Assembly: GCF_049723905.1 (NCBI RefSeq)
Contig: NZ_JBJKFD010000001.1
Location: 620,001-684,000 of the forward strand
DNA: 64,000 nucleotides
DNA from: G963665185 sp049723905
GTDB lineage: Bacteria; Desulfobacterota; Desulfovibrionia; Desulfovibrionales; Desulfovibrionaceae
Reading direction: 5' to 3'
Position numbers and translations under genes: made by a program. This document shows positions 44,245 through 52,764 of this stretch, in pieces (position 1 is the stretch's first letter; the number at the start of each line of letters is the position of its first letter). The notes below the pieces were generated by a model. That model saw only the letters and a program-made list of their open reading frames with translations. It was not told the DNA's origin and searched no databases.

Positions 44245-45042
44245 TTAGGCCTTTCCTGCCAGACGCTCACGCAACTTTTTGGCTTTGTAATTATGCTCAT
44301 CCAAGGCAAGGCTCTCTGTAACAGATTGAAGAGCTTCCTTGGTATTTCCCTGGGCTTGCTCCAGCAAGGCTATCTGCAAATAAAAATCGGCTCGTTTTCC
44401 CAAGTGTTTCATTCCACGTTTGAGGGCACGAATACCACTCTTGGGATTGTCGGCCTTTTGATAGGCTTCAGCAACCTTCAAATAGGATTGAGCATCATCC
44501 GGGTATTCCTCCATAGCCTGGATAAAATACTTAACCGCCAAACGTTCCTGTCCCGCTTCGATCAAACTTGTACCAATCATGCTAAAGAGGGCTTTTTCAT
44601 CCACATAAAGTTCAATCGCTTCGTTGAACGCCTTTTCGGCTTCGCTTATTTTTCCATTCTGCAGACAAGTTTGACCATGCAACATGAGCTTGTCGATGGA
44701 AATTTTACGTTCCATGGCCTTTTCATGGTCTTCTTTCAGCGCAACCGCATGCATGACTTTGATGGTTTTTGCCAGACATACCAGAACATTTCTTTCCTGA
44801 CCGGGACTGAAAACAAGGGGGGCAGGGCAGTATTTTTTTACTTCCTCAATTCGTCCAAGGAGCTGGGTCATCTCTCGGAGACCGTTTAAGACAACAAGCT
44901 TATCCTGTCCGGAAAGTTTAACACTTAATTCCAACTTGAGTGCTTCCGCCAAGGACACCAGCGAGCGCAATATTTCATTACGATTGTAATAGGCCTTCGA
45001 TCGAGCCAGATGGGTTTTGATTTTCTGAATACTTTTGTTCAT
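44245..45042 (-). CDS. TPR-repeat protein, function unknown
   Basis: A 265-residue cytoplasmic protein. The C-terminal half holds three to four tetratricopeptide repeats (ISEAEKAFNEAIELYVDEKA, LAVKYFIQAMEEYPDDAQSY, SGIRALKRGMKHLGKRADFY, TKEALQSVTESLALDEHNYK), which are protein-binding helical pairs. The N-terminal half (about 1-130) is helical and basic with no recognised domain. There is no signal peptide. It is monocistronic, with its own terminator and an unusual stem-loop in the upstream gap. Confidence 0.8.
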   Translation of the reverse strand: MNKSIQKIKTHLARSKAYYNRNEILRSLVSLAEALKLELSVKLSGQDKLVVLNGLREMTQLLGRIEEVKKYCPAPLVFSPGQERNVLVCLAKTIKVMHAVALKEDHEKAMERKISIDKLMLHGQTCLQNGKISEAEKAFNEAIELYVDEKALFSMIGTSLIEAGQERLAVKYFIQAMEEYPDDAQSYLKVAEAYQKADNPKSGIRALKRGMKHLGKRADFYLQIALLEQAQGNTKEALQSVTESLALDEHNYKAKKLRERLAGKA

Positions 45043-45110
45043 AGCGACTGCAATGCCTTGAATAACTCGAGATTGGAGAGCATGAGGAGAAGCGATGCGC
45101 CAATGCCGTC

Positions 45111-45158
45111 AACACGGCGTTATTTTTGTCTATTTACAAATATAACGCCGTGTTTTTC
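45111..45158 (+). terminator. Orphan terminator-like stem-loop
   Basis: A perfect 13-bp inverted repeat, AACACGGCGTTAT / ATAACGCCGTGTT, with an 18-base AT-rich loop; on the plus strand it runs into TTTCTT. Both flanking genes are on the minus strand, and the nearest plus-strand gene (trkH) ends about 940 bases away behind the TPR gene, so the gene it would terminate is not evident. Confidence 0.5.
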
Positions 45159-45214
45159 TTAGTATAAGATAAACGGGATGAAACATCTACTTTCAAGGCT
45201 AACATTTGCCATAT

Positions 45215-46072
45215 TTAAAATACGACAGTCTTATTGTCATGCAGAAGAACACGATCCTGACAATGCCAGGTGACAGCCCTGGCAAGCACTCTACGCTCGA
45301 TATCCCGCCCCAACTCCCTTAACTGGGCAATGTCCTGACGGTGGCTGACCCGCGATACGTCCTGTTCAATAATTGGACCGCCATCCAGTTCTTCCGTTAC
45401 ATAGTGGGCGGTAGCACCAATGATTTTAACGCCTCGCTCTCTGGCCTGACGGTATGGGTCGGCTCCTACGAAGGCCGGAAGAAATGAATGGTGGATATTT
45501 ATGACGGGCTTGCCGTATCTGCCAAGGAAATCAGCAGATAGAATCTGCATGTAGCGGGCAAGCACCACAAAGTCCGTATCCTTGATAATATCAAGGATAG
45601 CATCTTCGGCTTCGGCTTTATTCTCCTTGGAGAGCGGAACATAATGGTAGGGTACCCCAAAATGTTCCACAGCCTCTTTCAGCACCGGGTGGTTGCTGAC
45701 CACGGCGGCTACGTCCATAGGAAGCTCATCGCGGGTCCAACGCCAGAGCAGTTCCATAAGACAATGGTCATGGCCGGAAACAAACAATGCGGCACGCTTG
45801 GGAGGTGTAGCGTAGCTCATGGTCCAGTCCATGTCGAAACGCTGAGCCACAACCTTGCCAAAGGCATCTTCCAGGGCGTCCTTGGTAATAATCAGATGCG
45901 GGGTCTGAAACTCCAGACGCATAAAAAACATGCCGCCGAAAGGATCGGTGGTGTGCTGATCCAGGGCGGTAATGTTGGCACCGTGATGATGGAGAAAGCT
46001 GGTCACGGCTGCCACGATTCCGGCTTCATCGCGACATTTGATGAGCAGACGTGCTGTCGTCTCAAGGTCCAT
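45215..46072 (-). CDS. purU: Formyltetrahydrofolate deformylase PurU
   Basis: A 285-residue enzyme releasing formate from 10-formyltetrahydrofolate. The N-terminal ACT domain (ARLLIKCRDEAGIVAAVTSF) is followed by the formyltransferase fold: ALFVSGHDHCLMELLWRW, VVSNHPVLKEAVEHFGVPYHY, and the active site NIHHSFLPAFVGADPYRQA and GATAHYVTEELDGGPIIEQD. I choose the ATG at 46072 because GAGG lies 9 bases upstream and gives family length; in-frame ATGs at 46081, 46087 and 46141 lack a well-placed site. Formate release is relevant to a formate-metabolising sulfate reducer (inference). Confidence 0.93.
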   Translation of the reverse strand: MDLETTARLLIKCRDEAGIVAAVTSFLHHHGANITALDQHTTDPFGGMFFMRLEFQTPHLIITKDALEDAFGKVVAQRFDMDWTMSYATPPKRAALFVSGHDHCLMELLWRWTRDELPMDVAAVVSNHPVLKEAVEHFGVPYHYVPLSKENKAEAEDAILDIIKDTDFVVLARYMQILSADFLGRYGKPVINIHHSFLPAFVGADPYRQARERGVKIIGATAHYVTEELDGGPIIEQDVSRVSHRQDIAQLRELGRDIERRVLARAVTWHCQDRVLLHDNKTVVF

Positions 46073-46103
46073 TTTGGGCATCCTCATGTAAATTGCAAAG
46101 TAC

Positions 46104-46131
46104 AAAAAAAAGGGGGAGCATGAGCTCCCCC
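46104..46131 (-). terminator. Intrinsic terminator of adk
   Basis: Minus strand: GGGGGAGC-TCAT-GCTCCCCC followed by eight T, 24 bases after the adk stop. It separates adk from purU. Confidence 0.87.
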
Positions 46132-46155
46132 GGGTCGGCATATTCAGTCTTTAAG

Positions 46156-46827
46156 CTAGTCGAGCTGGGCGAGCAGAGTCTCTTTGATGGAATCGATGGT
46201 ACCTTCGCCTTCCAGTTCGATATACGTGAAACCGCCATCGCCAGCCATGTTCTTATAGAAGTAGGCTGCGGCCAGGGTACCGGTGTCTGTGTCGTAGTAG
46301 ATGTTGTGACGTTTGTCGATTGCATCCTCGTCCTGGTCGTCGGAACGAGCGGAAAGTGCACCGCCACAAACACGACAGCTATCGCCGTTGGGCTTGATGG
46401 CATCGATGAAGATGTTGTTAGGATGGTTGGGGTCGTTGGCGCAGAGGCGGCGGCCCATGATACGGTTTTTAGCAACTTCACGAGGCAGAAGGATTTCGAT
46501 CACGTAGTCGAGTTTTACGCCGTCGGCCTTAAGGGCTTCCCAAAGTTTTTCAGCCTGTACAATGCTGCGCGGAAAACCGTCGAGCAACCATCCGTTGGGG
46601 CTGGCACCCTGAAGTACATCCAGAACCATGGGGATGGTGATGTCGTCGGGAACCAGTTCGCCACGATCGATGTATTCTTTGGCTTTGAGGCCAAGCTCGG
46701 TTCCACCGCCGATGTGCTTACGGAAGATGGCGCCGGATTCGATGTGATCCAGATCGTATTTTTTCTTTACCAGAGCGCCCTGAGTACCTTTTCCGCTTCC
46801 ATTGGGTCCGAAAATCAAAATGTTCAC
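46156..46827 (-). CDS. adk: Adenylate kinase, metal-binding Desulfovibrio type
   Basis: A 223-residue enzyme interconverting ATP + AMP and 2 ADP. P-loop FGPNGSGKGTQG is at residues 6-17, the AMP-binding segment contains SGAIFR, and DGFPRS is at 83-88. The LID holds C129-X5-H135-X15-C151-X2-C154, exactly the spacing and numbering of the Zn/Co/Fe-binding site described for the Desulfovibrio gigas enzyme. The GTG start at 46827 has AGGAGG seven bases upstream and reproduces that numbering; a further-upstream ATG at 46878 is inferior. In sulfate reducers the enzyme recycles the AMP made by sulfate activation and reduction. Confidence 0.96.
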   Translation of the reverse strand: MNILIFGPNGSGKGTQGALVKKKYDLDHIESGAIFRKHIGGGTELGLKAKEYIDRGELVPDDITIPMVLDVLQGASPNGWLLDGFPRSIVQAEKLWEALKADGVKLDYVIEILLPREVAKNRIMGRRLCANDPNHPNNIFIDAIKPNGDSCRVCGGALSARSDDQDEDAIDKRHNIYYDTDTGTLAAAYFYKNMAGDGGFTYIELEGEGTIDSIKETLLAQLD

Positions 46828-46958
46828 GTGCCTACCTCCTGCGTGTAAAATTTCACACGCTATTACTCCGCGGCGCAACGCCTGTCAATGTGCATGCGCA
46901 AAGCAGATTGCCGGATGAATCAACGTCTGCCCCGCCAGTCGGGGCAAACTGTTTCGCT

Positions 46959-47999
46959 TCAGACCATTGTCCATTTGTCCGAAATTGCGAAAAATCTCAC
47001 AAAGTTTCGTTCCACCCGGGCGTTCACACCCCCGGGAAATTGGATGACCTTGCCGTGCCTTGCGGCACAAAATGTCTTTTCCAGCTGAAAAATATTGTCG
47101 GCCAAAGCCTGCCCCCGCCCCATGCGCTCAATCGCCAACTTGAAACTACGTAAACGAATGGCAGTATCGCACTGTGACAACTTCAAAGCAGAAAGCACAA
47201 TCTCACCGTTCTCGTCTGGTTGGTCTGGAACAATTTCGTTCATTTCTCTACCGAAATGAGCGGCGTCGGCACTGGCAATATGCCGCAAAGTTTCCAGCCC
47301 GGTAGCAAACGCCGGATTTTCCCGGACAATTAAAGGCATCAACGTATGCCTGACCCGGTTACGAAAATACCCCATGTCCGTGTTGCTGCTGTCTTCCCGC
47401 CAAGTTTGTCCCAGGGCTCGCAGGAAATCCAGCAGTTTTGCCTTGGGGGTTCCCAACAGAGGACGTAAAAGACGACGCTTAACATCTATGCCCGGCATTC
47501 CGGCCAACTCCGGCCAGCCGCTTCCTCGAATCAGACGCATTACAACGTCTTCAGCCAAATCGTCGGCATGATGTGCCAACATCAGCCAATCTGCATCAAC
47601 CGCTTGCATGCAAGCGGAGTAGAACGAATAACGGCAGTTTCGAGCCGTTTCTTCCATGCCTTGCCCCTGCGCTTTTGCCATGCTGCCCACATCTTTCCGA
47701 ATGGAATGCAGCCTGACATGCAAACGCTCGCAGAGTTCGCGACAAAAATCCGCATCCTCTGCGGATTCTTCCCTTAAACCATGGTCCAAATGAGCTGCTT
47801 CCAAGTGCAGATTCAAACCAGGGGCCAAAAAACATAAAATTCGTAACAGGGCCGTTGAATCGGCTCCTCCGGAAAGCCCCACCAGCAATCGTGAACCTTG
47901 AATGTCAACTTCCAGATCGTCCCGGATATAACGCCTTATGCCCAAACAAAAATGAGCCAGACGGGGAGGAAGCTCCTGCAAAGTGGTGGCATCCGGCAT
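46959..47999 (-). CDS. tilS: tRNA(Ile)-lysidine synthase TilS
   Basis: A 346-residue PP-loop ATPase that converts C34 of tRNA-Ile(CAU) to lysidine so that it reads AUA. The motif LLVGLSGGADSTALLRIL is diagnostic, followed by HLDHGLREESAEDADFC and MLAHHADDLAEDVVMRLIRG, where the usual HHxDDQAET pattern is slightly altered (DLAED). A C-terminal substrate-binding region is present but shorter than in E. coli. The gene runs toward adk. Confidence 0.92.
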   Translation of the reverse strand: MPDATTLQELPPRLAHFCLGIRRYIRDDLEVDIQGSRLLVGLSGGADSTALLRILCFLAPGLNLHLEAAHLDHGLREESAEDADFCRELCERLHVRLHSIRKDVGSMAKAQGQGMEETARNCRYSFYSACMQAVDADWLMLAHHADDLAEDVVMRLIRGSGWPELAGMPGIDVKRRLLRPLLGTPKAKLLDFLRALGQTWREDSSNTDMGYFRNRVRHTLMPLIVRENPAFATGLETLRHIASADAAHFGREMNEIVPDQPDENGEIVLSALKLSQCDTAIRLRSFKLAIERMGRGQALADNIFQLEKTFCAARHGKVIQFPGGVNARVERNFVRFFAISDKWTMV

Positions 48000-48172
48000 G
48001 GCGGAATCCTATTCTCCGATCGACGATAATGCGAGTTGGGCCAGTGAACTTCGTAGCATTATAAATGCAGCAGTATGCCCGATACGTCACTTGGCGGTGT
48101 AAGCAAACTGGGACACCGTGTTTAGATCGCGGTACTCCGCAGAATACGTAGACGTATTTTATGGACATCACA

Positions 48173-48508
48173 CTAGACCGGTATGTCCAGCTCCTTGATG
48201 AAATCATCGACAAAGGCCATCAGTTGCTCACGTACTGCTGGTTCGGCGTAAGTGATGCAAGAGCAGCGAAGCTTATTGCGAGCGCGCACAAGAAGCTCCA
48301 TTTTCAGCCAGTCTTCGCCGGTTTCCAGGGCCATTATATAGGGGCCGCATTCGTTCATATGTGACTTCTGTTCATCCGTGAGACAGCTCTCGGGCACAGG
48401 GATGTAATACACGTCGTCAATGGAGCCCCGGAGCTCCTTGGCATCCAAGGCAGCCTTTATTCTCTCGATTTTCGTCTTATCCAACTCGTCGATGAGGTAA
48501 TATCTCAT
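48173..48508 (-). CDS. Conserved-looking hypothetical protein, 111 aa, in hemA operon
   Basis: A 111-residue protein starting MRYYLIDELDKTKIERIKAA, with YYIPVPESCLTDEQKSHMNE in the middle and CSCITYAEPAVREQL near the C-terminus. Two cysteines sit as CxC. There is no signal peptide or membrane helix, and I recognise no domain. The start at 48508 lies 11 bases after the hemA stop, with AAGG just upstream, so it is probably the last gene of the tetrapyrrole operon. An in-frame ATG at 48541 inside hemA is less likely. Its position hints at a link to haem or sirohaem synthesis, nothing more. Confidence 0.75.
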   Translation of the reverse strand: MRYYLIDELDKTKIERIKAALDAKELRGSIDDVYYIPVPESCLTDEQKSHMNECGPYIMALETGEDWLKMELLVRARNKLRCSCITYAEPAVREQLMAFVDDFIKELDIPV

Positions 48509-48519
48509 GCGTCCGCCTT

Positions 48520-49863
48520 TTATTCCCCACAGTCGGGACACGTACAGTCGTTTTGGAGTCCCTTGCGGTTGCTGTGCGCATTTTCTGGGATGGTATCATC
48601 ATCCAGATTGAACATTCTCCGGGCCAGATCAATGAAGCGCTCACTGGCACCTTCTTCCTGGGCCCTTCGTTTAAGGAAGATGATAGGTTCATGGTGCAAC
48701 TTGCGATTGATGGAGGACACCAGTGTTTCCAGGGCATCTCGAGTTTCGTCAGAGATGTCCGGTCCAAGACGTTTGAGTGTTTTGGCTAATTCCCGGTGGG
48801 CGATATCTTCGCCACGGCACAGCATATCACGAATGGTAGGGGAGAGAGCGAGGGCATTCAACCAGTCCACGAACAGAGCGGTTTCCTCAAAAATAATTCC
48901 TTGTGCTCTCTGGGCTTCGTCCCTGCGCTGGGCCATGTTTTCTTCGACAACTTCCTTGAGGTCGTCGATGTCGTACAGGTAAACATTGTCTAGACTGTTT
49001 ACGTCCGGATCAATATCGCGCGGAACCGCGATATCAATGAAAAACATGGGGCGGTTCCTTCGTTTGCGCAAGACATGCTTGATATCTTTTGCAGAAAGAA
49101 TGGCACTGGTGGCCCCGGTGGAACTGATGATGATATCCGCTTTCTCCAGGGTTTCGAACATCTCCGCGAATCGAACCGCAGTGCCTTTGAATCTCTCTGC
49201 CAATTCGCAGGCTCTGGAAAACGTACGGTTGGCCACAAGGATGTGGTCAATGCCACCGTTGAGCAGGTTCTGGGCAGCCAGCTCGGCCATTTCTCCTGCG
49301 CCGATAAGCATGGCGTTCTTGCCGTTCAGCTCTCCAAAGATCGATTTGGCCAGCTCCACTGCAGCATAGCTGATGGATACGGCGCTGGAGGCAATCGCTG
49401 TTTCTGTCCGGATGCGTTTGGCCACAAAAAAAGATCTATGGAGCAAGCGGTTCAGGATAACCTTCGAGGTTCCGCATTCCACGGCACAGCGATAGGCATC
49501 CTTGAGCTGCCCTAAAATCTGCGGCTCTCCGACAACCATGGAGTCCAGGCTGGAAGCCACACAGAAAATGTGGTTGATGGCGTCCAGACCTCGATGAATA
49601 TAGACATGTGGGCTCAGATCCTGCGGGGTACAGTTGCAGGCGCGAGCCCAAACGTCCAAAATTTGAAGGGATGCGTCATGTCCGGGGGCGCCCGAAGTGA
49701 TTATCTCTACTCGGTTGCAAGTTGAAAGAACAAGAGCTTCGTGGATTTGGTCATCCACAATTTCGCATTCCAGTCCTTCTTTGTCGCTCAAAGCGAAGCG
49801 CTCGCGTATATCTACGCTGGCGCTTTTATGATTCAGCCCAACAAGGGTTATTTCCTGTCTCAC
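48520..49863 (-). CDS. hemA: Glutamyl-tRNA reductase HemA
   Basis: A 447-residue enzyme making glutamate-1-semialdehyde, the first committed step of tetrapyrrole synthesis by the C5 route. LVGLNHKSASVDIRERFALS is the N-terminal signature, the nucleophilic cysteine is in LSTCNRVEI, and the NADPH domain shows LIGAGEMAELAAQNLL and ISSTGATSAIL. It starts with GTG, 12 bases after the assembly-protein stop. The C-terminus carries an unusual tail ending CTCPDCGE, a half zinc-ribbon-like cysteine cluster not needed for catalysis. Confidence 0.95.
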   Translation of the reverse strand: MRQEITLVGLNHKSASVDIRERFALSDKEGLECEIVDDQIHEALVLSTCNRVEIITSGAPGHDASLQILDVWARACNCTPQDLSPHVYIHRGLDAINHIFCVASSLDSMVVGEPQILGQLKDAYRCAVECGTSKVILNRLLHRSFFVAKRIRTETAIASSAVSISYAAVELAKSIFGELNGKNAMLIGAGEMAELAAQNLLNGGIDHILVANRTFSRACELAERFKGTAVRFAEMFETLEKADIIISSTGATSAILSAKDIKHVLRKRRNRPMFFIDIAVPRDIDPDVNSLDNVYLYDIDDLKEVVEENMAQRRDEAQRAQGIIFEETALFVDWLNALALSPTIRDMLCRGEDIAHRELAKTLKRLGPDISDETRDALETLVSSINRKLHHEPIIFLKRRAQEEGASERFIDLARRMFNLDDDTIPENAHSNRKGLQNDCTCPDCGE

Positions 49864-49875
49864 TGCCGACTCGTC

Positions 49876-50715
49876 TTATGGGGTTGGAGGAAGCTGATTG
49901 AAACTATGATGGGTGGGCACCAAGAAGTTGATCCCGACCATGGAAACCAGGCTGACCAGAAAAAGCCAAACGGCGAATTTGGCCGGTTTGCGTCCCTGCC
50001 ACCCCAGTGCCAACCTCTGGTGAAATAAAAATGCAAAGGCAAACCAGATAAACAGAGCCACTATTTCTTTGGGATCCCAGGAAAACACACGTCCCCAGGT
50101 TAGTCGGGCCCAGACGAATCCGGAAAGCACTCCCAATGTGTACAGAGGAAAGCCTAATTTCACGGCCAAAGCGTTAGCCTTATCAAAGGCGGAAAGGGAC
50201 GGCAGATCTTGGGTCGTGCGGGTCAATTTGGCCTTTGTTTTGATACGCTTTTCCATCCACAGAAAGGTCATGCCCGCGCCGAAAGCCAGAGCCAACAAGG
50301 CCATTGCCAGAAAGAGCGACCCAATATGCAAGCCGAAAAAAAGGCCGGAAAGATGTTTGGGCATTGCCACCTTGCCGGTAAAGGCAAGGGAAGAGCAATA
50401 GAGGAAAAGGGCCAGGGGGGCAGCTGTTAACCCTAGAAACTGCATGCGCAGACGCCACCACAAGGCAAAATAGATCAGCAGCAGAGTCCAGGCGAACAGT
50501 GAGAAATAAAAATTCCCCGCCAGAAGGACTGCCGACTGGGCCGTGGCGACCAAACGAATGAGTTCCAAAGTATGCAGAGCAAAGCCGCCAACGGCGCAAA
50601 TTGCCCCAAGCCTACGCAAAGATTGACGGGCACTGAGAGTACCGGCCAAAAGGAAAGCCGTCCCCCCCAGATACAGGGTGAAAATGGCTAATTTCAACAA
50701 TTCATAGGCATTCAT
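49876..50715 (-). CDS. CcsA/HemX-like cytochrome c assembly protein
   Basis: A 279-residue membrane protein with about eight hydrophobic helices and the tryptophan-rich haem-handling motif in a CcsA-like form, WGRVFSWDPKEIVALFIWF. Conserved histidines occur in HTLELIRL, FFGLHIGSLF and PTHHSF. It belongs to the cytochrome c assembly (CcsA/CcmF/HemX) superfamily. Located between hemA and the precorrin-2 dehydrogenase gene, it may be a HemX-type regulator of HemA or a true cytochrome c assembly factor; sequence alone does not decide. It overlaps the upstream gene by 14 bases. Confidence 0.87.
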   Translation of the reverse strand: MNAYELLKLAIFTLYLGGTAFLLAGTLSARQSLRRLGAICAVGGFALHTLELIRLVATAQSAVLLAGNFYFSLFAWTLLLIYFALWWRLRMQFLGLTAAPLALFLYCSSLAFTGKVAMPKHLSGLFFGLHIGSLFLAMALLALAFGAGMTFLWMEKRIKTKAKLTRTTQDLPSLSAFDKANALAVKLGFPLYTLGVLSGFVWARLTWGRVFSWDPKEIVALFIWFAFAFLFHQRLALGWQGRKPAKFAVWLFLVSLVSMVGINFLVPTHHSFNQLPPTP

Positions 50716-51388
50716 TCAGAAGCTCCGGGATGGCATCGTGCAGCTCGGAAGGCAGCACATCCTTCAGAATGGTGACTGACTTTTCACGATCTCCTTCCTC
50801 GAAAGCCTCCAAAAGCCCCGAGTGGACAAGATCGCGAAAGAGGGCGGAATTGTTTTCCGTGGGATGGCCCAATTCAAGCACCAAAGGGCGCAATCGGGAC
50901 ATCAGGGCAAGAAAACCGCCGTAATGTGAACCAAAATACTCGTCAAGCCCCTGGCGGATACGTTTCGCCAATGCGGGACTTGCGCCCCCTGTGGAAACTG
51001 CCAAGGTGAGGTCACCTTGCCTGAAGACCGCCGGAACGATGAAACTGCATTTTTCCGGTTGGTCCACTATATTGCACAGGATTCCGCGTTCCTTACACAA
51101 GTTGCTAATTTCCCAGTTCAACTCTTCGTTGTTCGTGGAGGCGATAACCAGCCATTTACCATCCAGGTCGTCTTCACAAAATTCCCGCACCTCGTAAGTC
51201 ATCAAAGGGCTACGCAGAACTTTTTTGAACTCCTCACCGGGAGGACGGGTATCTATAACCAAAACCTCGGCAGGATTGCGTTCGAGCAAGGCTCGAATTT
51301 TTCTCCTCCCAACGGAACCGGCACCAACGACAAGACAATGCTTGTCGGTCAAATCAAGAAAAACTGGAAAGTATTGCATGGCGACCAT
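50702..51388 (-). CDS. Precorrin-2 dehydrogenase / sirohydrochlorin ferrochelatase-like (CysG N-terminal type)
   Basis: A 228-residue protein resembling the N-terminal half of CysG (and Met8p). The Rossmann motif is HCLVVGAGSVGRRKIRALLE, followed by LVIASTNNEELNWEISNLC, CNIVDQPEKCSFIVPAVFRQ and LTLAVSTGGASPALAKRIRQ, all typical. It oxidises precorrin-2 to sirohydrochlorin and may insert iron. Sirohaem is needed by dissimilatory sulfite reductase and, in Desulfovibrio, is also the route to haem. It heads the four-gene run ending at 48173. Start at 51388 or 51379; neither has a strong ribosome site. Confidence 0.9.
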   Translation of the reverse strand: MVAMQYFPVFLDLTDKHCLVVGAGSVGRRKIRALLERNPAEVLVIDTRPPGEEFKKVLRSPLMTYEVREFCEDDLDGKWLVIASTNNEELNWEISNLCKERGILCNIVDQPEKCSFIVPAVFRQGDLTLAVSTGGASPALAKRIRQGLDEYFGSHYGGFLALMSRLRPLVLELGHPTENNSALFRDLVHSGLLEAFEEGDREKSVTILKDVLPSELHDAIPELLNECL

Positions 51389-51498
51389 TCATATCAGATG
51401 CGTGGTGTACAGTAAATCCGACAGGCCCAAGTAGAAAACATCTGTTCCTGGCAAAGGTATCTTGCCCGGTTACTGCCCATAGGATAATATCGTAGTCC

Positions 51499-52764
51499 GT
51501 GAAACACCACCTGATCATACAATTGGCTCGCTTTGGCGACTTGGTACAGACAAAACGCCTCGTCAAGTCGCTTGAAGGTCCGGGGAGCCAGGTCCACATT
51601 CTCGTAGACGCTTCCCTTGTCCGTCTAGGCAGTCTTTTGTACCCACATGCGCAAATTCACTCCCTCTACGCCCATGGGCCGGGTGTTCACGGTAACCTGG
51701 GTGCGGTACAGGTTTTCCGCTGCAACCGCAAGACAATGCAGAAATTGGCGGAGCAAAAGTTCTCCCAGGTCTTTAACCTGAACTATTCGGGAATGAATCA
51801 TGCTCTTTCGCGCCTTTTTTCCCCGGAAATTGTGCGAGGACATGGTTGTCTGGGGCCACAAGCCACTAAAAGCGTCTGGACAGACCTGGGGTTTCGCTGG
51901 GCTCGTTTTCGGGCAACGCAGGGTATCAACCTGGTGGACTACTGGGCGCATCTTGCCGATGCTCCCATTGCCCCTGAGCTGGTCAATCCTGCAGCTTCAG
52001 GAAAAGGAGGGGGGATAGGGATAGTTCTTGCCGGGCGCAATTCCCGGCGTTCGCTTCCGCCATCTATCTTGGCAGGAGTCGGGGCTTCGGTCTGGAGTGC
52101 ACATGGACGTGGTAAGATTATTTTACTTGGAAGCAAAAGTGAACGAGATGCTGGCCGAGCGCTTATCTCCCATTTTCCATCCGCCATCCGTGAAAAAGTG
52201 GTGAATTTGGCTGGAAAGACTGACTGGAACGGACTGTTTGATGTGATTTCCGACTTGGACACTGTAGTAACCCCGGACACGGGAACAATGCATTTAGCGG
52301 CTCATCTCGGGATTCCGGTGCAGGCCGTGTTTCTGTCCTCTGCCTGGTGTTTCGAGACCGGGCCATACGGGCTAGGGCACACGATCTGGCAATCTGTTTT
52401 CTCTTGTGCCCCTTGTGTCGAATCCCAACCTTGTCCGCATGAAGTAGCTTGCCTTGAGCCCTTCGCCTCACGCGATTTTTTGCGTGTATTGAGCAGCGGC
52501 AAGTTTGATCGGGATATCCCTGGCATAACCGGTCTGCACAGTGGTTTCGACGAACTGGGAGCAACGTACTTTCCTTTCTGCGGAAAAGATCCTTATGCGC
52601 GGGAGCGCAGTACCTTTCGTAATTTTCTTAGCATGCATTTAGGAATAGGGTGCCCGGAGGAAGCAAACATTCCCCAATCGCTTGCAGACATGATGTATTT
52701 GGAAAAAGACTGGATGACCCGCCCCTATATTGGCCCGTTGCCTCAGGAAGGAGTTCATGGCTGA
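51499..52764 (+). CDS. Glycosyltransferase family 9 (heptosyltransferase-like)
   Basis: A 421-residue protein with the GT9/ADP-heptose transferase plan: HLIIQLARFGDLVQTKRLVK at the N-terminus, then in the C-terminal domain IGIVLAGRNSRRSLPPSILA and TVVTPDTGTMHLAAHLGIPV, the nucleotide-sugar binding signature. A cysteine-rich stretch (SCAPCVESQPCPHEVACLEP) resembles one seen in other GT9 proteins. It probably adds heptose or another sugar to LPS core in the cytoplasm. GTG start. It overlaps the following glycosyltransferase-like gene by 8 bases. Confidence 0.87.
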   Translation: MKHHLIIQLARFGDLVQTKRLVKSLEGPGSQVHILVDASLVRLGSLLYPHAQIHSLYAHGPGVHGNLGAVQVFRCNRKTMQKLAEQKFSQVFNLNYSGMNHALSRLFSPEIVRGHGCLGPQATKSVWTDLGFRWARFRATQGINLVDYWAHLADAPIAPELVNPAASGKGGGIGIVLAGRNSRRSLPPSILAGVGASVWSAHGRGKIILLGSKSERDAGRALISHFPSAIREKVVNLAGKTDWNGLFDVISDLDTVVTPDTGTMHLAAHLGIPVQAVFLSSAWCFETGPYGLGHTIWQSVFSCAPCVESQPCPHEVACLEPFASRDFLRVLSSGKFDRDIPGITGLHSGFDELGATYFPFCGKDPYARERSTFRNFLSMHLGIGCPEEANIPQSLADMMYLEKDWMTRPYIGPLPQEGVHG

